From contig NC_087257.1 of NCBI RefSeq assembly GCF_037042905.1, positions 29,720,001 through 29,784,000 on the forward strand: DNA of 64,000 nucleotides, written 5' to 3'. Numbering within the stretch: the stretch's first letter is position 1; the number at the start of each line of letters is the position of its first letter. A model generated the notes under the pieces. The model was not told the DNA's origin, did no database searches, and saw only the letters and a program-made list of their open reading frames with translations. Position numbers and translations under genes: made by a program. Below are positions 1 through 11,328 of this stretch, in pieces. Source of the DNA: Lytechinus pictus. Lineage: Eukaryota > Echinodermata > Echinoidea > Temnopleuroida > Toxopneustidae.

Positions 1-660
1 TTACATAATTGTAAAAAACGCGTGTGATAAATAATTGTACATTGTAAGGACAAAATTGGATGGTGTACTGTTTTATTATTAACTTCTATGTATATTTTTT
101 ATTGATATCTTTCTAAATTCCCCCCCTCTCTTCTAATATTTCTCGTCCTTCTTATTCTTTTGTTTTGTATTTTTCTTTGGTTCTTATTAATAAGAATTTT
201 AAATCCTTCTTTCATGTCTTGTGTTTGAAAAAAAAAAGACTAAAAAATAAACCCCCTAACTGTCAAAACGGTAGGTGGCACATAATAAAACATAGTAGTT
301 CCTGTGTATAATCGGGATTAATTAACAATTGTTTAAGATTCGGGTCATTCATCTTAAGTTTATTAAACATAACGTGTCTCTCTTTTTCATATTTTGAACA
401 AAATAGTCTCAAATACTTTGCACACCTCACAGAGGCCTGAAGAGTGCTGTTTAATTGGAAACATACAATAGTTTAATTTGCACTTACCTACTGTAAATTT
501 TGATGAAGGAGGCATTCCTCTTTCCGAGAAAAGGCTTTTCTATATGCCTGCTTAAAAACATTATCATGATCAATAGCATACAAAAATCTACCATTTCTAG
601 AAGCATTCCAATCTGCTTGCCAGATTATGCCCAAAATTTAGGGGGGGGGGAGACCACCTG
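1..660. other. AT-rich intergenic DNA, no gene seen
   Basis: No coding signal, splice-bordered exon or recognisable repeat end is visible here. A run of G at about 641-650 marks the transition to the transposon-rich region that follows. Confidence 0.5.
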
Positions 661-896
661 AAATTTTGGGATGGACACAGGTAAACAATTTTACAAGCCA
701 AAAAAAAAGTTATACTTCTTTTTGGAGGAAACACCAACTAAATTTCGACAAGCAAAAAAAAAAGGTTATAATCAACAAATTGGGGGGGGGGGCGTTCCCC
801 CTATGCCGAGAGGACGTACAAAGCGAAAGGGATCCTGATAGTCCCAACTTACTGGCCCACTCAACATTGGTTTCCGTTATTGTACTGTATAACATG

Positions 897-1454
897 CCCG
901 GGGGGGGGGGGGCACTTACATTGACGAGTGGATACCATGCGCGACCAAAAAATACACGTAAAGAGGATATCTTTTTCAAGATAGGACACGTTACGTACGT
1001 AACGTAATAAAGGTGTCAAAAACACTAAAAAAAAGGGTATCTATTTCACTAGGAAAGCTATACGTGTTTAGGGTCAAATTGCGAGGGTATAAAAAATTAA
1101 GACTCAAAATGTTTTATAAAGGATGTACTTTTTGCCCCAACAGTCAAAACTACGTGTTTAGAGTCCGATTTGAGCGAGGTGTGGGAGGTGTGGGAGGTGT
1201 GGGGCCGTATATACTAAACCCAATTGTAGGTAAAGGTAAAACCTACGACCTACGTCCGTGACATAACAATTAAAATATCTCTGTACTTGTTTAGGGGGTC
1301 AATTCAGGGAATACTTGTCCCAGGATAGGGTTTCATACGCCAATACTTGTTAAGGGGTGCATTTTCAGAATATGGAAAATACTTGTTAAGGGTGCTTTTC
1401 GAGGCCCCCTGGTCGCGCATGGCATCCACTCGTCAATGGAAGTGGCCCCCCGGA
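897..1454. mobile_element. hAT-like non-autonomous element (558 bp) with 8-bp target duplication
   Basis: The ends are inverted copies of each other: a C/G-rich tip, then a block around ATTGACGAGTGGAT and GCGCGACC, mirrored near 1420-1454. The 8-mer ATAACATG stands on both sides (889-896 and 1455-1462), the target duplication length of the hAT superfamily. No transposase frame is present, so it would depend on enzymes supplied elsewhere. A shorter relative forms the core of the composite elements at 1951, 16782, 35606 and 37690. Confidence 0.6.
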
Positions 1455-2705
1455 ATAACATGTAATGCGAAGAACCTTAACTCCCAAACCAAAGGCAGTT
1501 GCTAACCCAACCTGTTAAAGGCAGACCTCATTAACTTACTCACCTACTTAAAAGTGAATCCACCTGCAATTCGACCTAAAACCAACTCAGAATGAATCCT
1601 CGTTTGGACAGACAATTCTGAATCAAGATGATTGGTTCCTATGTCACTTACCTATTTTTGCACGCATGACTACTGTGAGATTTTCAAATCTCACGTGACT
1701 CGATTCAGCCAGTTATTGGCTGAATAATTCTCATATCGTACTTAACGAAATAAAATAGAAAATTAAATGAAAAAATGTTTTTTTTTATTTGATAAAAGGT
1801 CAAGTCCACCCTAGAAAAATGTTTATTTGAATAAATAGAGAATAATCAAACAAGCATTACGCTGAAAATTTCATCAAAATCGGATGTGAAAAGTTATGAC
1901 ATTTTTAAAGTTTCGCTTATTGTTCACAAAACAGTGATATGCACAACTCAATCCCGACCTTTCGTTAGAGAACGCGAACGCTTATTTACGACGGTAGTAG
2001 ATTTTTAAAGAGACTTTTGGGCCCGTCGTCATGGTCGTAAAACTCTGTCCTGCAATGCAAATTGTGTGACATGAGACTTTTTTTCGTTTCGCATCTGGAA
2101 CGGAAACATTCAATCTGCGTTTCGTGTGCAAAATTCTGGTTGCTACTATGGTAACAGCGATATATCCGATTTAGGACGAATTTCCAGAGCCACATTTGGT
2201 TCCTCCCAGAGCTCGAGAGGCCGCCCGGGGGGCCCACTTCCATTGAAGAGTGGATACCAGGCGCGACCACGCGTAAAAAGGGAAAGAGTGGGCAAGTACG
2301 TTACGTATAGGCCTATGTAACGTTATAAGGGTGTCAAAAACGATGTTTAAAATACTGAAAAGGGGGATATATTTCCAATACTTGTAGTGTTTCACAAGCT
2401 AATTACTTGTTAAGAGATGCATTTTCATAATCTGGAAAAGACTTGGATCCCTTGTTTAGGGCGGCTTTTCGAAACCCCATGGTCGCGCCTGGTATCCACT
2501 TATAAATGGAAGTGGTCCCCCCGGGAATTTGAATCTAATCCCCCATTTTGGGGGAAAGTAAAGCATAATGTTCATTACATTGTGTGCTATAGAGGCGTAT
2601 TGTTTGTGTAAGAGGAGTAAGCAAAAGAAAAAACCCCGCAAAATTGACTGGTGTTCAGACGTTTAGCATGTTTAGGCCTATTGCCTATGCCGTGTACATT
2701 TCAAC

Positions 2706-4317
2706 CACTGGCGTAAATCCCGGGGGGGATGGGGGGGGGATAAATCCCCCCCACTTTTTGAGGAGGGGGGGATGGCCTGTACAAACATCCCCCCCACTTT
2801 TTACGAAAGAAATGAAAAAAAAATCACAAGAGATAATTGTTTTATTGGTTAAAATTCTTCCTAAAATACCGCTTAACAAATAAAACAATATTATTGAATC
2901 ATAAAATGCAAATAAAGAGCCAGTTCACCATTTCCAAACGAAATACTTATGTCCTTATTATAACATTGAAGATAAACCCCCGTTTCTTCCATTTCATCAA
3001 TGTTGGGGTCTTTGGGAAGGGATTAAGATGGAATGTCAAAAAATTTTGAATGTAATCGATAAAACCATTAAACCATCATGGGGGTAAAAAAGATAACATT
3101 GGAGGGGTATTTGCCATATGGACATACAGTGACGTAACGGGGAGCATGGGGGGCACATCTCCCCCCCCCCCCATCGGCTGACCAAAAAAAACGGGGAAAG
3201 GGGGAAAAGGGAGAAAAGAGGGAGAAAGGAAGAAAAACGTAGTGGGAAAGAAGAAAATATTATTCATCATAATGTTATATTATATTATAATTATGTTATG
3301 TTACATTACATAAGAAACATTTTTATCATAACTTTATGAAACATAATTTGCCCAGGGCCTATGTCTTCATTGTTCCTGGTGCTCGCATTGTCTGTTTAAC
3401 GAGATATATAATCCTGTTGTATACTAAAACATCCCGTTTTCAAGTCAATAATAACCAAATATATTTCCTAGCACTTGAGTTATTTGAATAAATTGAATTG
3501 AAATTGAAAATTGAATTTTTGATATTCAGATTAGAAGAAGGGACATTTAAAGGACTAATTTTAGGAATTCATGAAGAGCAGACATATTAAATTGAATTGA
3601 AATTGAATAGTTATCATTGTTTTATGTAGTGACATATGCTTCTTTTTCATGACTCAAAAAGTGATTGCCCTATGTAAAGGTCTTCGTATATATGAAACAT
3701 TTCCTGTCCGTGATTACGTTCGCATTAGTGGATTGGTGAGATATATCTGCTCTTCATAAATTCCTAAAATCAGTCCTTAAAATGTCCCTTCTTCTGATCT
3801 GAATATCAAAAATTTTCAGCTCGCGCTTCGCGCTCGCATCATTTGGTTAATGAAATACGTATGGTCCTAGTTAATTCCTACAAAGAAAACTTAGAATGCC
3901 CCACTTCAGGTCTGAATTATCTAAATTTTCAGCTCGCGCTTCGCGCTCGCAATGTTTAGCGAGACAGGTACCTATCATGATTACACAAATTTGATTATAA
4001 TGTCCCTTTTTAGGTGTGAATTAAGCTCGCGCTTCGCGCTCGCATTATTTGATCAGTGAGATACATATCCGTTTAATGACATTGTCCTTAAAATGTCTCT
4101 ATTAGGTCAGTATAACTGGCAACTGAGCGCGCTCACTAGCGCACTCAGTCAGTGATTCAAACATTTTGCTGGTGCCCCCCAATGCCGTGACCCACGGTAA
4201 GCCACTGTGGACATATCACAGTGACAATTCCTTGCATATCTAAAAACATGATTGCAAAAAAAATGCCAAAATATTTCAGTCATCCCCCCCACCCATCAAC
4301 ACGGATTTACGCCAGTG
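2706..4317. mobile_element. hAT-like element with perfect 15-bp terminal repeats and 8-bp duplication
   Basis: The termini are CACTGGCGTAAATCC and its exact reverse complement GGATTTACGCCAGTG. The 8-mer ATTTCAAC flanks both ends (2698-2705 and 4318-4325). The uninterrupted sister copy near 17500 runs straight through the corresponding point, so this is a real insertion. The 1612-bp interior has poly-C/G tracts and three or four copies of a hairpin motif near GCTCGCGCTTCGCGCTCGC. It has no transposase. An eight-base duplication with a CA..TG tip is typical of hAT elements; the family call is inference. Confidence 0.75.
3480..4150. repeat. Degenerate ~100-bp tandem repeats carrying a GC-rich hairpin motif
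   Basis: The motif GCTCGCGCTTCGCGCTCGCA occurs near 3820, 3932 and 4024, with a decayed form near 4125, roughly every 100 bp. It is self-complementary enough to fold into a short hairpin. The same repeat fills 12600-13380. An inverted pair about 70 bp long (3513-3580 and 3745-3812) lies just before the array. Confidence 0.6.
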
Positions 4318-5599
4318 ATTTCAACGCATGCGAAATGGTTTCGGCTGGAGACATGGGAGAGGTGATCTGACCCATGGAATCAATTGCCAGTGATCCACCA
4401 ATAATCCACATTAAATGCAATATCGATTCGATGGACTGTAATGATCTATATCTAAGCCTTAATTCAGTAATTTTCTCCTCACTCAATATGTACTCGATTT
4501 GTTTGAAAAACCACTTTCTTATCCATGTCATAATCTATTGTAGGCCCTGCATTTCGAATATCTCCAGCCAGCTGTCATAGTAGAGGTTCGCCGCTGGCTC
4601 AGGGGGCATATACGATGATGACCATCAGTCGTCATACATGCATGTATGGTGCGGGTGTCGCGGGAAATAATTTTGCACACGAAAAGCAGATCTGTAGGGC
4701 CTGTAACCCCCCTGTAACATAAAGCTTAGCAATGGTTGTAGAGCAGCTTTCTACGTTTGATTCTCTATTGACTATAATGTACAATCAATCTTAAAAATCA
4801 AGTGTATGATCAAGCGTTAACTTTTGTGTTAGGGGACCCTAATATTACCGTCCGTGAGGTTTGCGAAAAGTGGCTAGTGACATGCAAATGGGACAGTCGA
4901 TGATATCACTCACTATTTATTTTGTTTTGTTTTATTGTTTGAATTATACAATATTTCCTTTTTTGTTAATACAGATTTGACAAGGACCAATTTGATTAAT
5001 AGTATTAAACAATGCTAATTGCACATGTTCAGGGAGGAATTAATTGTTGTTTCACACGACAACAGGGAGAAAATTTGAATATTTCATATTTCATATAATA
5101 AAATACAAAAGAAATAGTGAGTGAGTGATGTCATCAGTCTCCTCATTTGCATACCAACAAGGATGTGAATATATCTGTTTTGTGAAATTAAGTGAAACTT
5201 TAAAAAGTCATACCTTTATATTTTACATCCGATTTTGATGAAATTTTCAGTGTTGTGTGCTTGTTGGCCTTTTCTCTTTTTATTTGAATCAACCTTTTGT
5301 TGGGATGGACTTGTCCTTAAATATTTTATGAGTTAAGAATTCAGCACCCTCCTCTCACTCCCTTACTAACAATAGCTCAAGTAATACAGCTCAAGATCAC
5401 CTATTTTATTTCAGGTAGGATATTGCTTCACAATAGTCATCTGCTTTGAACAATGACAGTTCTGCATTGAACGGGCTCTCACGTGACTCGAATCAGTCAG
5501 TTATTAGGCTGAATTCCCTTAACCTCCCTTTAACTCATAAAATATTAATCAAATTAAAAAATAAATAAAAAATCAATTTTTTTTTCATTTAATTTTCTA

Positions 5600-5697
5600 A
5601 TAAAGGTTGACTGGCTCCTCCAATGCGCCTTTGAATATCTTTGACAGATATATGGCGCTATACAAATGCTGTGCATCATCATCATCATCACCATAAA
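5600..5697 (+). mobile_element. SINE 3' tail fragment
   Basis: The block ATGGCGCTATACAAATGC followed by (ATC)n matches the 3' tails of the other SINEs in this window (there followed by ATT repeats). The 5' tRNA-like head is absent, so only a tail fragment is present. Confidence 0.45.
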
Positions 5698-5803
5698 GGT
5701 AAAATCACTGGCTTGCATGTGTATCGGGGAGATAAAAAGGTTGATGACCATGTAGATGAAAAAATGGTAGAAAGACGTGAGGGAAGACAGGAGCACGAAT
5801 TAA

Positions 5804-6365
5804 AGGGATGGTCCAGGCTGGATATATTCATATCTCAATAATAAGAGTAAAATTCACAAAGCAAAATGCTGAAAATTTGATCGAAATCGGAAAAAAAATA
5901 ACGAAGTTATTGAATTTTTAAGATTTGCATTATACCGATGAAACAGTTCTAGGCATGTCTTTATGAATATTCATTAGGTCGGCTGATGATGTCATATCCC
6001 CACTTTTTTAAATTTTATTACAGTAGAAATTACTTTTATTCAAAATTTTTCTACCAAGAACTAAAACAATTGGATTGACAACTGATAAAGTGCATTAGTT
6101 ATTTATTGCCGCAACTTATTTCATCATAATGGAGACACATCATTTACACATGTATGAAATAATGAAACATTTATGTTTTTATGTAATAGCATAAGAAAAG
6201 GGAAAGTGGGGATATGACATCATCAGCCTACCTAATGAATATTCATGTCGATGTGCATATAACTGTTTCACAAAATATTGATAAATTTCAAAATTCAATA
6301 ACTTCGTTATTTGTTATCCATTTTCAGCATTTTGCTCGGTGAATTTCACTCTATTTACCATCCCT
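5804..6365. mobile_element. TTAA-type foldback element (family 2)
   Basis: It starts AGGGATGGTCCAGGCTGG and ends ACCATCCCT, flanked on both sides by TTAA (5800-5803 and 6366-6369). Two long arms mirror each other, including the block GTCTTTATGAATATTCATTAGG and its reverse near 6220. There is no protein frame. The second copy in the window is at 52498-53379. Confidence 0.65.
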
Positions 6366-6369
6366 TTAA

Positions 6370-7096
6370 AGTAGGAGGGGAAAAAAGAAGAAGATCAACA
6401 CCATAAACATCACACTCAAGATTCCAATGAATAAGCTCCCAATATCAAGAATATCTTTTCAATGCAGTGGGAAAATCCACCGTTATGCTTATAATCATTG
6501 ATTCTAGGCGATAAGAGTTTTCATCATAATAGTTCTTAAATTCTCCGTTGGTAAGATAGGAGTGCTCTTCTGCGCATGCCCATGATTATAGTGACGTAGA
6601 TCTTCCATTCGGGATTGCAAATTGGTTGCTTTGGTTGGTTTTATAAGGAGAATAAGAGCAGTGAAAAATCATTAATGCATTTGACATATCCAACGTTGGT
6701 CTAGAGAATTCTTGTTTTCATCTCATGCAGTTCACTGAAATACACCTTCATTATTACGGATAAAGATAAAATTTATCACATTTTCCAGTTTTCAAGAAGG
6801 TTTCATAAACCATTACAAATTCCATGGACTCTCTCGAAACAAGAACAGCTTAAAATAAATCTTACTATATGCAATTTCTTTTCGAGCAACTTATGATCAT
6901 CTTATTTATCACAATCAATTTTATCATCATCAACTTTTCAACTAAGCCTTAGGTCTGAAAATGAAACCATCACTAAAAAAATGGAATTAAAAAATTAAGA
7001 TCGCTATACGACAATTATAATTTTCATTCTACAAGTCAAAACCGTGAAATACATCGATCGTCATCGTCAGCAGGTTGCCTTCTCAATCACAGGAAA
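6370..7096. other. Upstream region of the receptor gene
   Basis: No coding sequence. An NRF1-like word (CTGCGCATGCCC) near 6570 and a TGACGTAG word near 6591 lie about 500 bp before the receptor start and could belong to its promoter. This is suggestive only; no clear TATA box or initiator was identified. Confidence 0.3.
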
Positions 7097-7309
7097 ATGC
7101 GGATAAATAGTGATATTTTCGTAGGTTTCTTGTCACTATTTAGTGGACTGGCCATTCTTCTTAATGGGGCAACGTTGATTGCCATTATCGCTTCTAAGAA
7201 TCTTCGAAGGGCGCAGAATATTTTCACTTTCAACATTGCTTTGGGAGACTTCGTCGCCTCAGCCGTCGTAGCAGTTCAGAGATGGCTTGATTACTGGGCA
7301 GATATTAAT
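7097..7309 (+). CDS. Receptor exon 1 (helices 1-2)
   Basis: It begins at the ATG after AGGAAA and ends exactly before a strong donor, GTAAGT (7310-7315). It is 213 nt, so the intron falls between codons (phase 0). It encodes helix 1 (about residues 9-32) and helix 2 (about 42-62). Confidence 0.8.
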
Positions 7310-9174
7310 GTAAGTTTGATCTGATTACATGGATTATTATAGTGATATTGGTTTTGTGTCTACTGACGCTTGTAGGGTCGAAAAATTAAGAAGGGAGAGT
7401 TGAATTCGGAGCTGCGCTACTTGAAGAGAATCGCATAAGAGTAGACATATCCCCCCGAAAAAATTGCACCGTTTAGTATATTGAATAAAGAAAATGAAAG
7501 GAACGAGAAGTGTGAAACATTCTACCAGCTTGCTCGCAACTTAAAATTTTGTCCGATACGCCATATCTGGCCTCTTCAAATTTTTGGCTAATTACGTACG
7601 CCACTGAGTATTTTGATCGGAGGAAGGTCGGAGTATCTCTGTCCAGACGGATTCTACTCCGACCTTTCATTCGACTGGGCTTCCTACGACCCTTCCTCTG
7701 AAAAAACAGCCAACGTCTGGACCATGATAAGTTAAATATCTTTGGAATTTTTCCGAGATTTTACACGAGATCCGAACCAATCTTTGACTTCCAATGATCT
7801 TTTTTCATCTCCAAAACATTTTCAAACGGTTTACCACAGTCTTTCAGTGGAAATTGTCTTTCAGTGTTCTTTCAGTGGTATCTCAATAAAATCTCAAAGG
7901 TCTTATTTTAGTCTCTCCATGATCTTTTGACTGTCTCTCATAATGAGAGATCATTACAAGACAAGTGAAGCTCCATGGAAAGATTGCGTCGAAAGATCTT
8001 TAATGCACAAAAGATCTCTCTGAAAGACCTGTGAAATATCACTGAAGGAGCGTTCAGCAAAACGAGAATTATCTATCAATATTTCATAGTCCTTTCAGGG
8101 TTTTATCAAAAGCATTTCCACAGAGATCACAAATTTTGGAGACTGCCGAAAGACTTCATCACCAATAGCCAATTTACGGTGGTCTTTCAAAGGGATCCCA
8201 TTGGGAGAATCGCGGCCTTAGTATTTGAATTAATCTGCACGCACTTTTTACTGTAGGCCTAGGTGAATCTCTCATGGTCATGATGGTTGCAATATATTCC
8301 GACCGGTGTATTGAAGAAGAAAAAAGAGAATGATTAAAGAAAAAGAAGAAAGAGAAGAAAATCATTAGAAAAATCAATATCAATATTAAGTTGACGTAAT
8401 TTATTTCATTTGTTCTTAAAGCACGCAATCCTGACTCGTATTCTTGGTGCTGCTATGATGGTGAGCATCTTAAGTACACTCGCTGTAGCCATTCATCGAT
8501 TCATCATTATACGTCTTGATCCATTTCAAAATCGTGGTTTGGTCACCAACACTCGCTGTATAATCTCATGTGTGTTCATCTGGGCAGCCGTCTTTGCAGT
8601 CTATCTTGGTACATTTCTCCTTAATGATCGTCTCTTCTTCTACTTCATCTCCCCTATCATGCTCCTATGTGCCATAGGAATATGCGCCATCGTATACGCA
8701 TTCGTGTACATCACCATTTCGGGATCAACCCGTGGCATCGGGCTCACGTCCGATGCCTACCTACTCCGTGTCAAGAAAAACCAGAAAGTCCTCTGCACCT
8801 TCGTTTTGGTGGTGTGTTCTAACCTAGTCTGTTGGGTTCTCATGTGTTTCTCATTACTGTGCCTCTCAAATCGACCAAGATTTATCTACCAGTACTACCC
8901 CCAGTATGACCGATATGGTACCGCTAATTGGTTCTACAATGTATATTACATCGCCTGGTGGCTCGTGAACGTCAACGCTGTCGTCAACCCTATCATATAC
9001 TGGACGAGGCTTAGTGACTTCAGACGACTGTTGTTCGGCTGCTGCGGTCGTCGGAAAGACCAGGAATCGTCGCCTGTGACGGAAAATAGCAAGATGGATG
9101 CCGAGCTTGATAAAGGCCAGAATGATATGAACATGGCGATCGTGATAAATGAGAATGAAAATGGATGTATTTGA
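7097..9174 (+). CDS. Rhodopsin-like (class A) G-protein-coupled receptor, orphan, two exons
   Basis: Joining 7097-7309 to 8422-9174 gives a 321-residue seven-helix membrane receptor. Visible class A landmarks are N23 in helix 1, the LxD motif of helix 2 ending at D51, a basic residue pair after helix 6's cytoplasmic start (K189-K190), and NPIIY at 260-264 in helix 7, followed by a cysteine-containing tail (GCCGRR) that could be palmitoylated. Unusual points: the E/DRY motif after helix 3 is HRF (96-98); no cysteine sits at the top of helix 3 or in the second extracellular loop, so the usual disulfide cannot form; helix 6 has CW but not the CWxP proline. The N-terminus before helix 1 is only about 8 residues, so an upstream exon is possible. 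The ligand is unknown. Echinoderm genomes are known to hold many such lineage-specific receptors; placing this one among them is inference. Confidence 0.85.
7310..8421 (+). other. Receptor intron with imperfect inverted repeats
   Basis: A 1112-bp intron, GTAAGT to TTCTTAAAG. Between about 7735 and 8200 there are many reiterated words of the type GATCTTT, TCTTTCAGTG and their reverses around a small palindrome at about 7935-7951 (TCTCTCATAATGAGAGA). This looks like an old foldback element; its edges are not clear. Confidence 0.5.
8422..9174 (+). CDS. Receptor exon 2 (helices 3-7 and tail)
   Basis: The acceptor AG is at 8420-8421. The first codon (His72) continues the frame from exon 1. It encodes helices 3-7 and a hydrophilic tail of about 50 residues, ending at TGA 9172-9174. 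Confidence 0.85.
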   Translation, partial: HAILTRILGAAMMVSILSTLAVAIHRFIIIRLDPFQNRGLVTNTRCIISCVFIWAAVFAVYLGTFLLNDRLFFYFISPIMLLCAIGICAIVYAFVYITISGSTRGIGLTSDAYLLRVKKNQKVLCTFVLVVCSNLVCWVLMCFSLLCLSNRPRFIYQYYPQYDRYGTANWFYNVYYIAWWLVNVNAVVNPIIYWTRLSDFRRLLFGCCGRRKDQESSPVTENSKMDAELDKGQNDMNMAIVINENENGCI

Positions 9175-9191
9175 AAAAGTGTGATCGCTAA

Positions 9192-9197
9192 AATAAA
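9192..9197 (+). promoter_or_regulatory. Polyadenylation signal of the receptor gene
   Basis: AATAAA lies 18 nt after the receptor stop codon. This implies a very short 3' untranslated region unless later signals are used. Confidence 0.5.
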
Positions 9198-9471
9198 GCG
9201 CCAAAACTAGATCTATAAGGTGCTCAGGGAACACAGAGAGAAAAGGAAAGTTTTTGAGTAAACTTTTATTTATTAATTAATTTATTTATTTGATTATTTG
9301 AACAGACGCACCTTTGCAAGGGTGAAACTCAAAGTAGGCCTACATGTGGTGCTATATGCTAGCAATTAAGCAAACTCCCATCATTTGTTGTTTTAGAGAT
9401 AATTATACACACAATGAAAAGTGTATAAAATTGTGCCGTGTAACGTCAGTTACCGTGAAAATGCCCATACA

Positions 9472-9500
9472 CAGTTGAGGCCAAAAGTTTACATACACCC
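9472..9500 (+). mobile_element. Tc1-like transposon left terminal repeat
   Basis: The words CAGTTGAGGCC and AGTTTACATACACC have the form of Tc1-superfamily terminal repeats of the fish/invertebrate type. A matching right-hand end in reverse orientation is at about 13635-13661. No transposase could be read between them, so both may be remnants. Confidence 0.55.
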
Positions 9501-9964
9501 ATGGAAGTCAGTGAAATTTGTTCGCTTGCTAAACATTATATAATTTACCATATCTTCAGAAATATAAATACTACCGTGATGAGTTTGGTATCTGATGAAA
9601 AAGCATATTAAGCTCTTTTACATGATTTTGATGCCGTTGGGAATGAAGTATATTTCAGGTGGAATTTTCTTTGAAAAAAAAAGTAATATTCGTGTAAAAT
9701 GTATTCTATTGTTTGTTACTATATGTCCAAACATCGTTTTATAGAAATATATAAATGTCATATTTATGATTTATATTACATTTTATATCATGTTATATGT
9801 CACCCCCGAACAAAAAAAGTTTGTGTTAAGAGGTAACTAGCACAAATATGAAATGTTTTGGTCAAGTTTTTATTTTTAATTTGTCTAAAATATGAAGATT
9901 TTTTTTTGGGGGGAATGACACCTAAATACTTTTCAGCTCCTGATGACAAAGCAATGTGATGAAG

Positions 9965-10020
9965 TACTGGCGTAAATCCGGTCCGAGCAGTGGGGGGGGG
10001 GGGGGGGGTGAAAGCCCGGA
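9965..10020. mobile_element. Solo hAT-like end
   Basis: ACTGGCGTAAATCCGG repeats the terminal sequence of the hAT-like element at 2706, followed by a long G run (about 9991-10008). No partner end was identified. Confidence 0.4.
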
Positions 10021-10724
10021 TGAAAGCAATATATTGACCTGAAAATTAAAAATTGGGGGGACACCCCCACACCTAAGTCTATGTATACGGGGGTATATAA
10101 CTGTGTACATAATCCTTTTATCATGTTTATCTTTCAGGTAAAGGCCTCTAAGAATTTTTTTCAATGGCTATAATAACAGGAATAATAATAATTTATTGTG
10201 TTATAAAGTGAACTACAGTTAATATCCAAATGCGAGCGAGCAAGCAAATTGTCAGTAGCTGGAAGACACGATGACCAAAATCTTCTTTCATGAGCTGTGA
10301 TTATTTGATACATGGATAATGTGGCGAACAATGAGCATAGCGAGCGAGCATATTTTCCATAGTTGGAAGAAAGAAAATGATTATCAAATTGTCTTTCAAC
10401 ATGTTCAAGGGAGTGAAATTATGGGAGAAATTGCGGTGGTGATCGTAGTTAGCGAGTCTTCAAGTTGTTTCAGTCGTTTAAAATAATAAATACAGAGGAT
10501 GATAAGGGTATATTATCAATAACTTTAGAAGGTTATGAACAAGAAATATATAAAAAGAGCATATTATATGAATTTAAATAGTCGAGTTTTGTTCAATGAA
10601 AACTCATTTGCTCAGTGGTCAATGGTGAGATGAGAGTGAAAACAAAAATAGCATCATGATTATCGGGAATAAGGGTGCCATATGAAATGATAATACGCCA
10701 TCACAGGCCACAATATAAATTTAA

Positions 10725-11324
10725 GTCCACCCTAGAAAAATGTTGATTTGAATAAATAGAGAAGAATCCAACTAGCAAAACGCTAAAAAATTCATCAAAA
10801 TCGGATGTAATATAAGAAAGTTATGAAATTTTCAGGTTTCACTTATTTTTCACAAAACAGTTATATGCACATCTATGTGAGATGAAAATGAGACAGTCGA
10901 TGATGTACATCACTCACTATTTCTTTTGTTTTTTATTGTTTGAATTATACAATATTTCAGTTTTTACAGATTTGACAATATAAGGACCAAATTATCTGAA
11001 CCATTTAGAATTAAAACAATGCCAATTCCACATGTTTAGGGAGGAATTAATCTTTGTTTCACTTGACAATGAGGAGAAAATTATAATATTTCATATTTCA
11101 TATAATGAAATACAAAAGTAATAGTGAGTGGATGACGTCATCAGTCTCCTCATTTACATAACGACCAGGATGTGCATATGTAACTGTATTGTGAAATTAA
11201 GCGAAACTTAAAAATGTCACAACTTTCTTATTTTAAATCCGATTTTGATGAAATTTTCATTGTTATGCTTGTTGGATTTTTCTCTTTTTATTCAAATCGA
11301 CTAATGGTTGGGGTGGTCTTGTCC
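10725..11324. mobile_element. TTAA-type foldback element (family 1)
   Basis: Flanked by TTAA at 10721-10724 and 11325-11328. The left tip has lost the first few bases (it begins GTCCACCC). The arms are the usual family 1 pair and the right arm carries a perfect TGACGTCA at 11133-11140. Confidence 0.65.
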
Positions 11325-11328
11325 TTAA

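Larger units (their letters stand above)
1951..4876 (+). mobile_element. Composite non-autonomous element, copy 1 (contains a hAT-like insertion)
   Basis: It shares its full ground plan with copies at 16782-17999 (same strand) and 35606-36814 and 37690-38912 (opposite strand). One end begins near GACCTTTCGTTAGAGAACG; the other ends with a block whose reverse reads CGCAAACCTCACGGACG. Inside lie a hAT-like inverted-repeat core (about 2220-2530) and a small foldback near the distal end (about 4690-4850). Without the internal insertion 2706-4317 it would be about 1.3 kb. No protein frame spans it. Confidence 0.6.
1797..5316. mobile_element. TTAA-type foldback element (family 1), split by a large insertion
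   Basis: The left arm (1797-1950, beginning AGGTCAAGTCCACCCT) and the remainder (4877-5316, ending GGACTTGTCC then TTAA) together make one roughly 600-bp foldback like the intact copies at 30440 and 50319. The break falls between the words GCACAACTCA and GTGACATGCAAATG, which are adjacent in the copy at 49843. The inserted DNA is the composite element 1951-4876. The left flank reads ATAA rather than TTAA. Confidence 0.65.

Noticed and set aside
5641..5841. 66-codon frame with a histidine run
   Set aside because: The His run is an (ATC)n SINE tail read in one frame, and the frame continues into a TTAA foldback.
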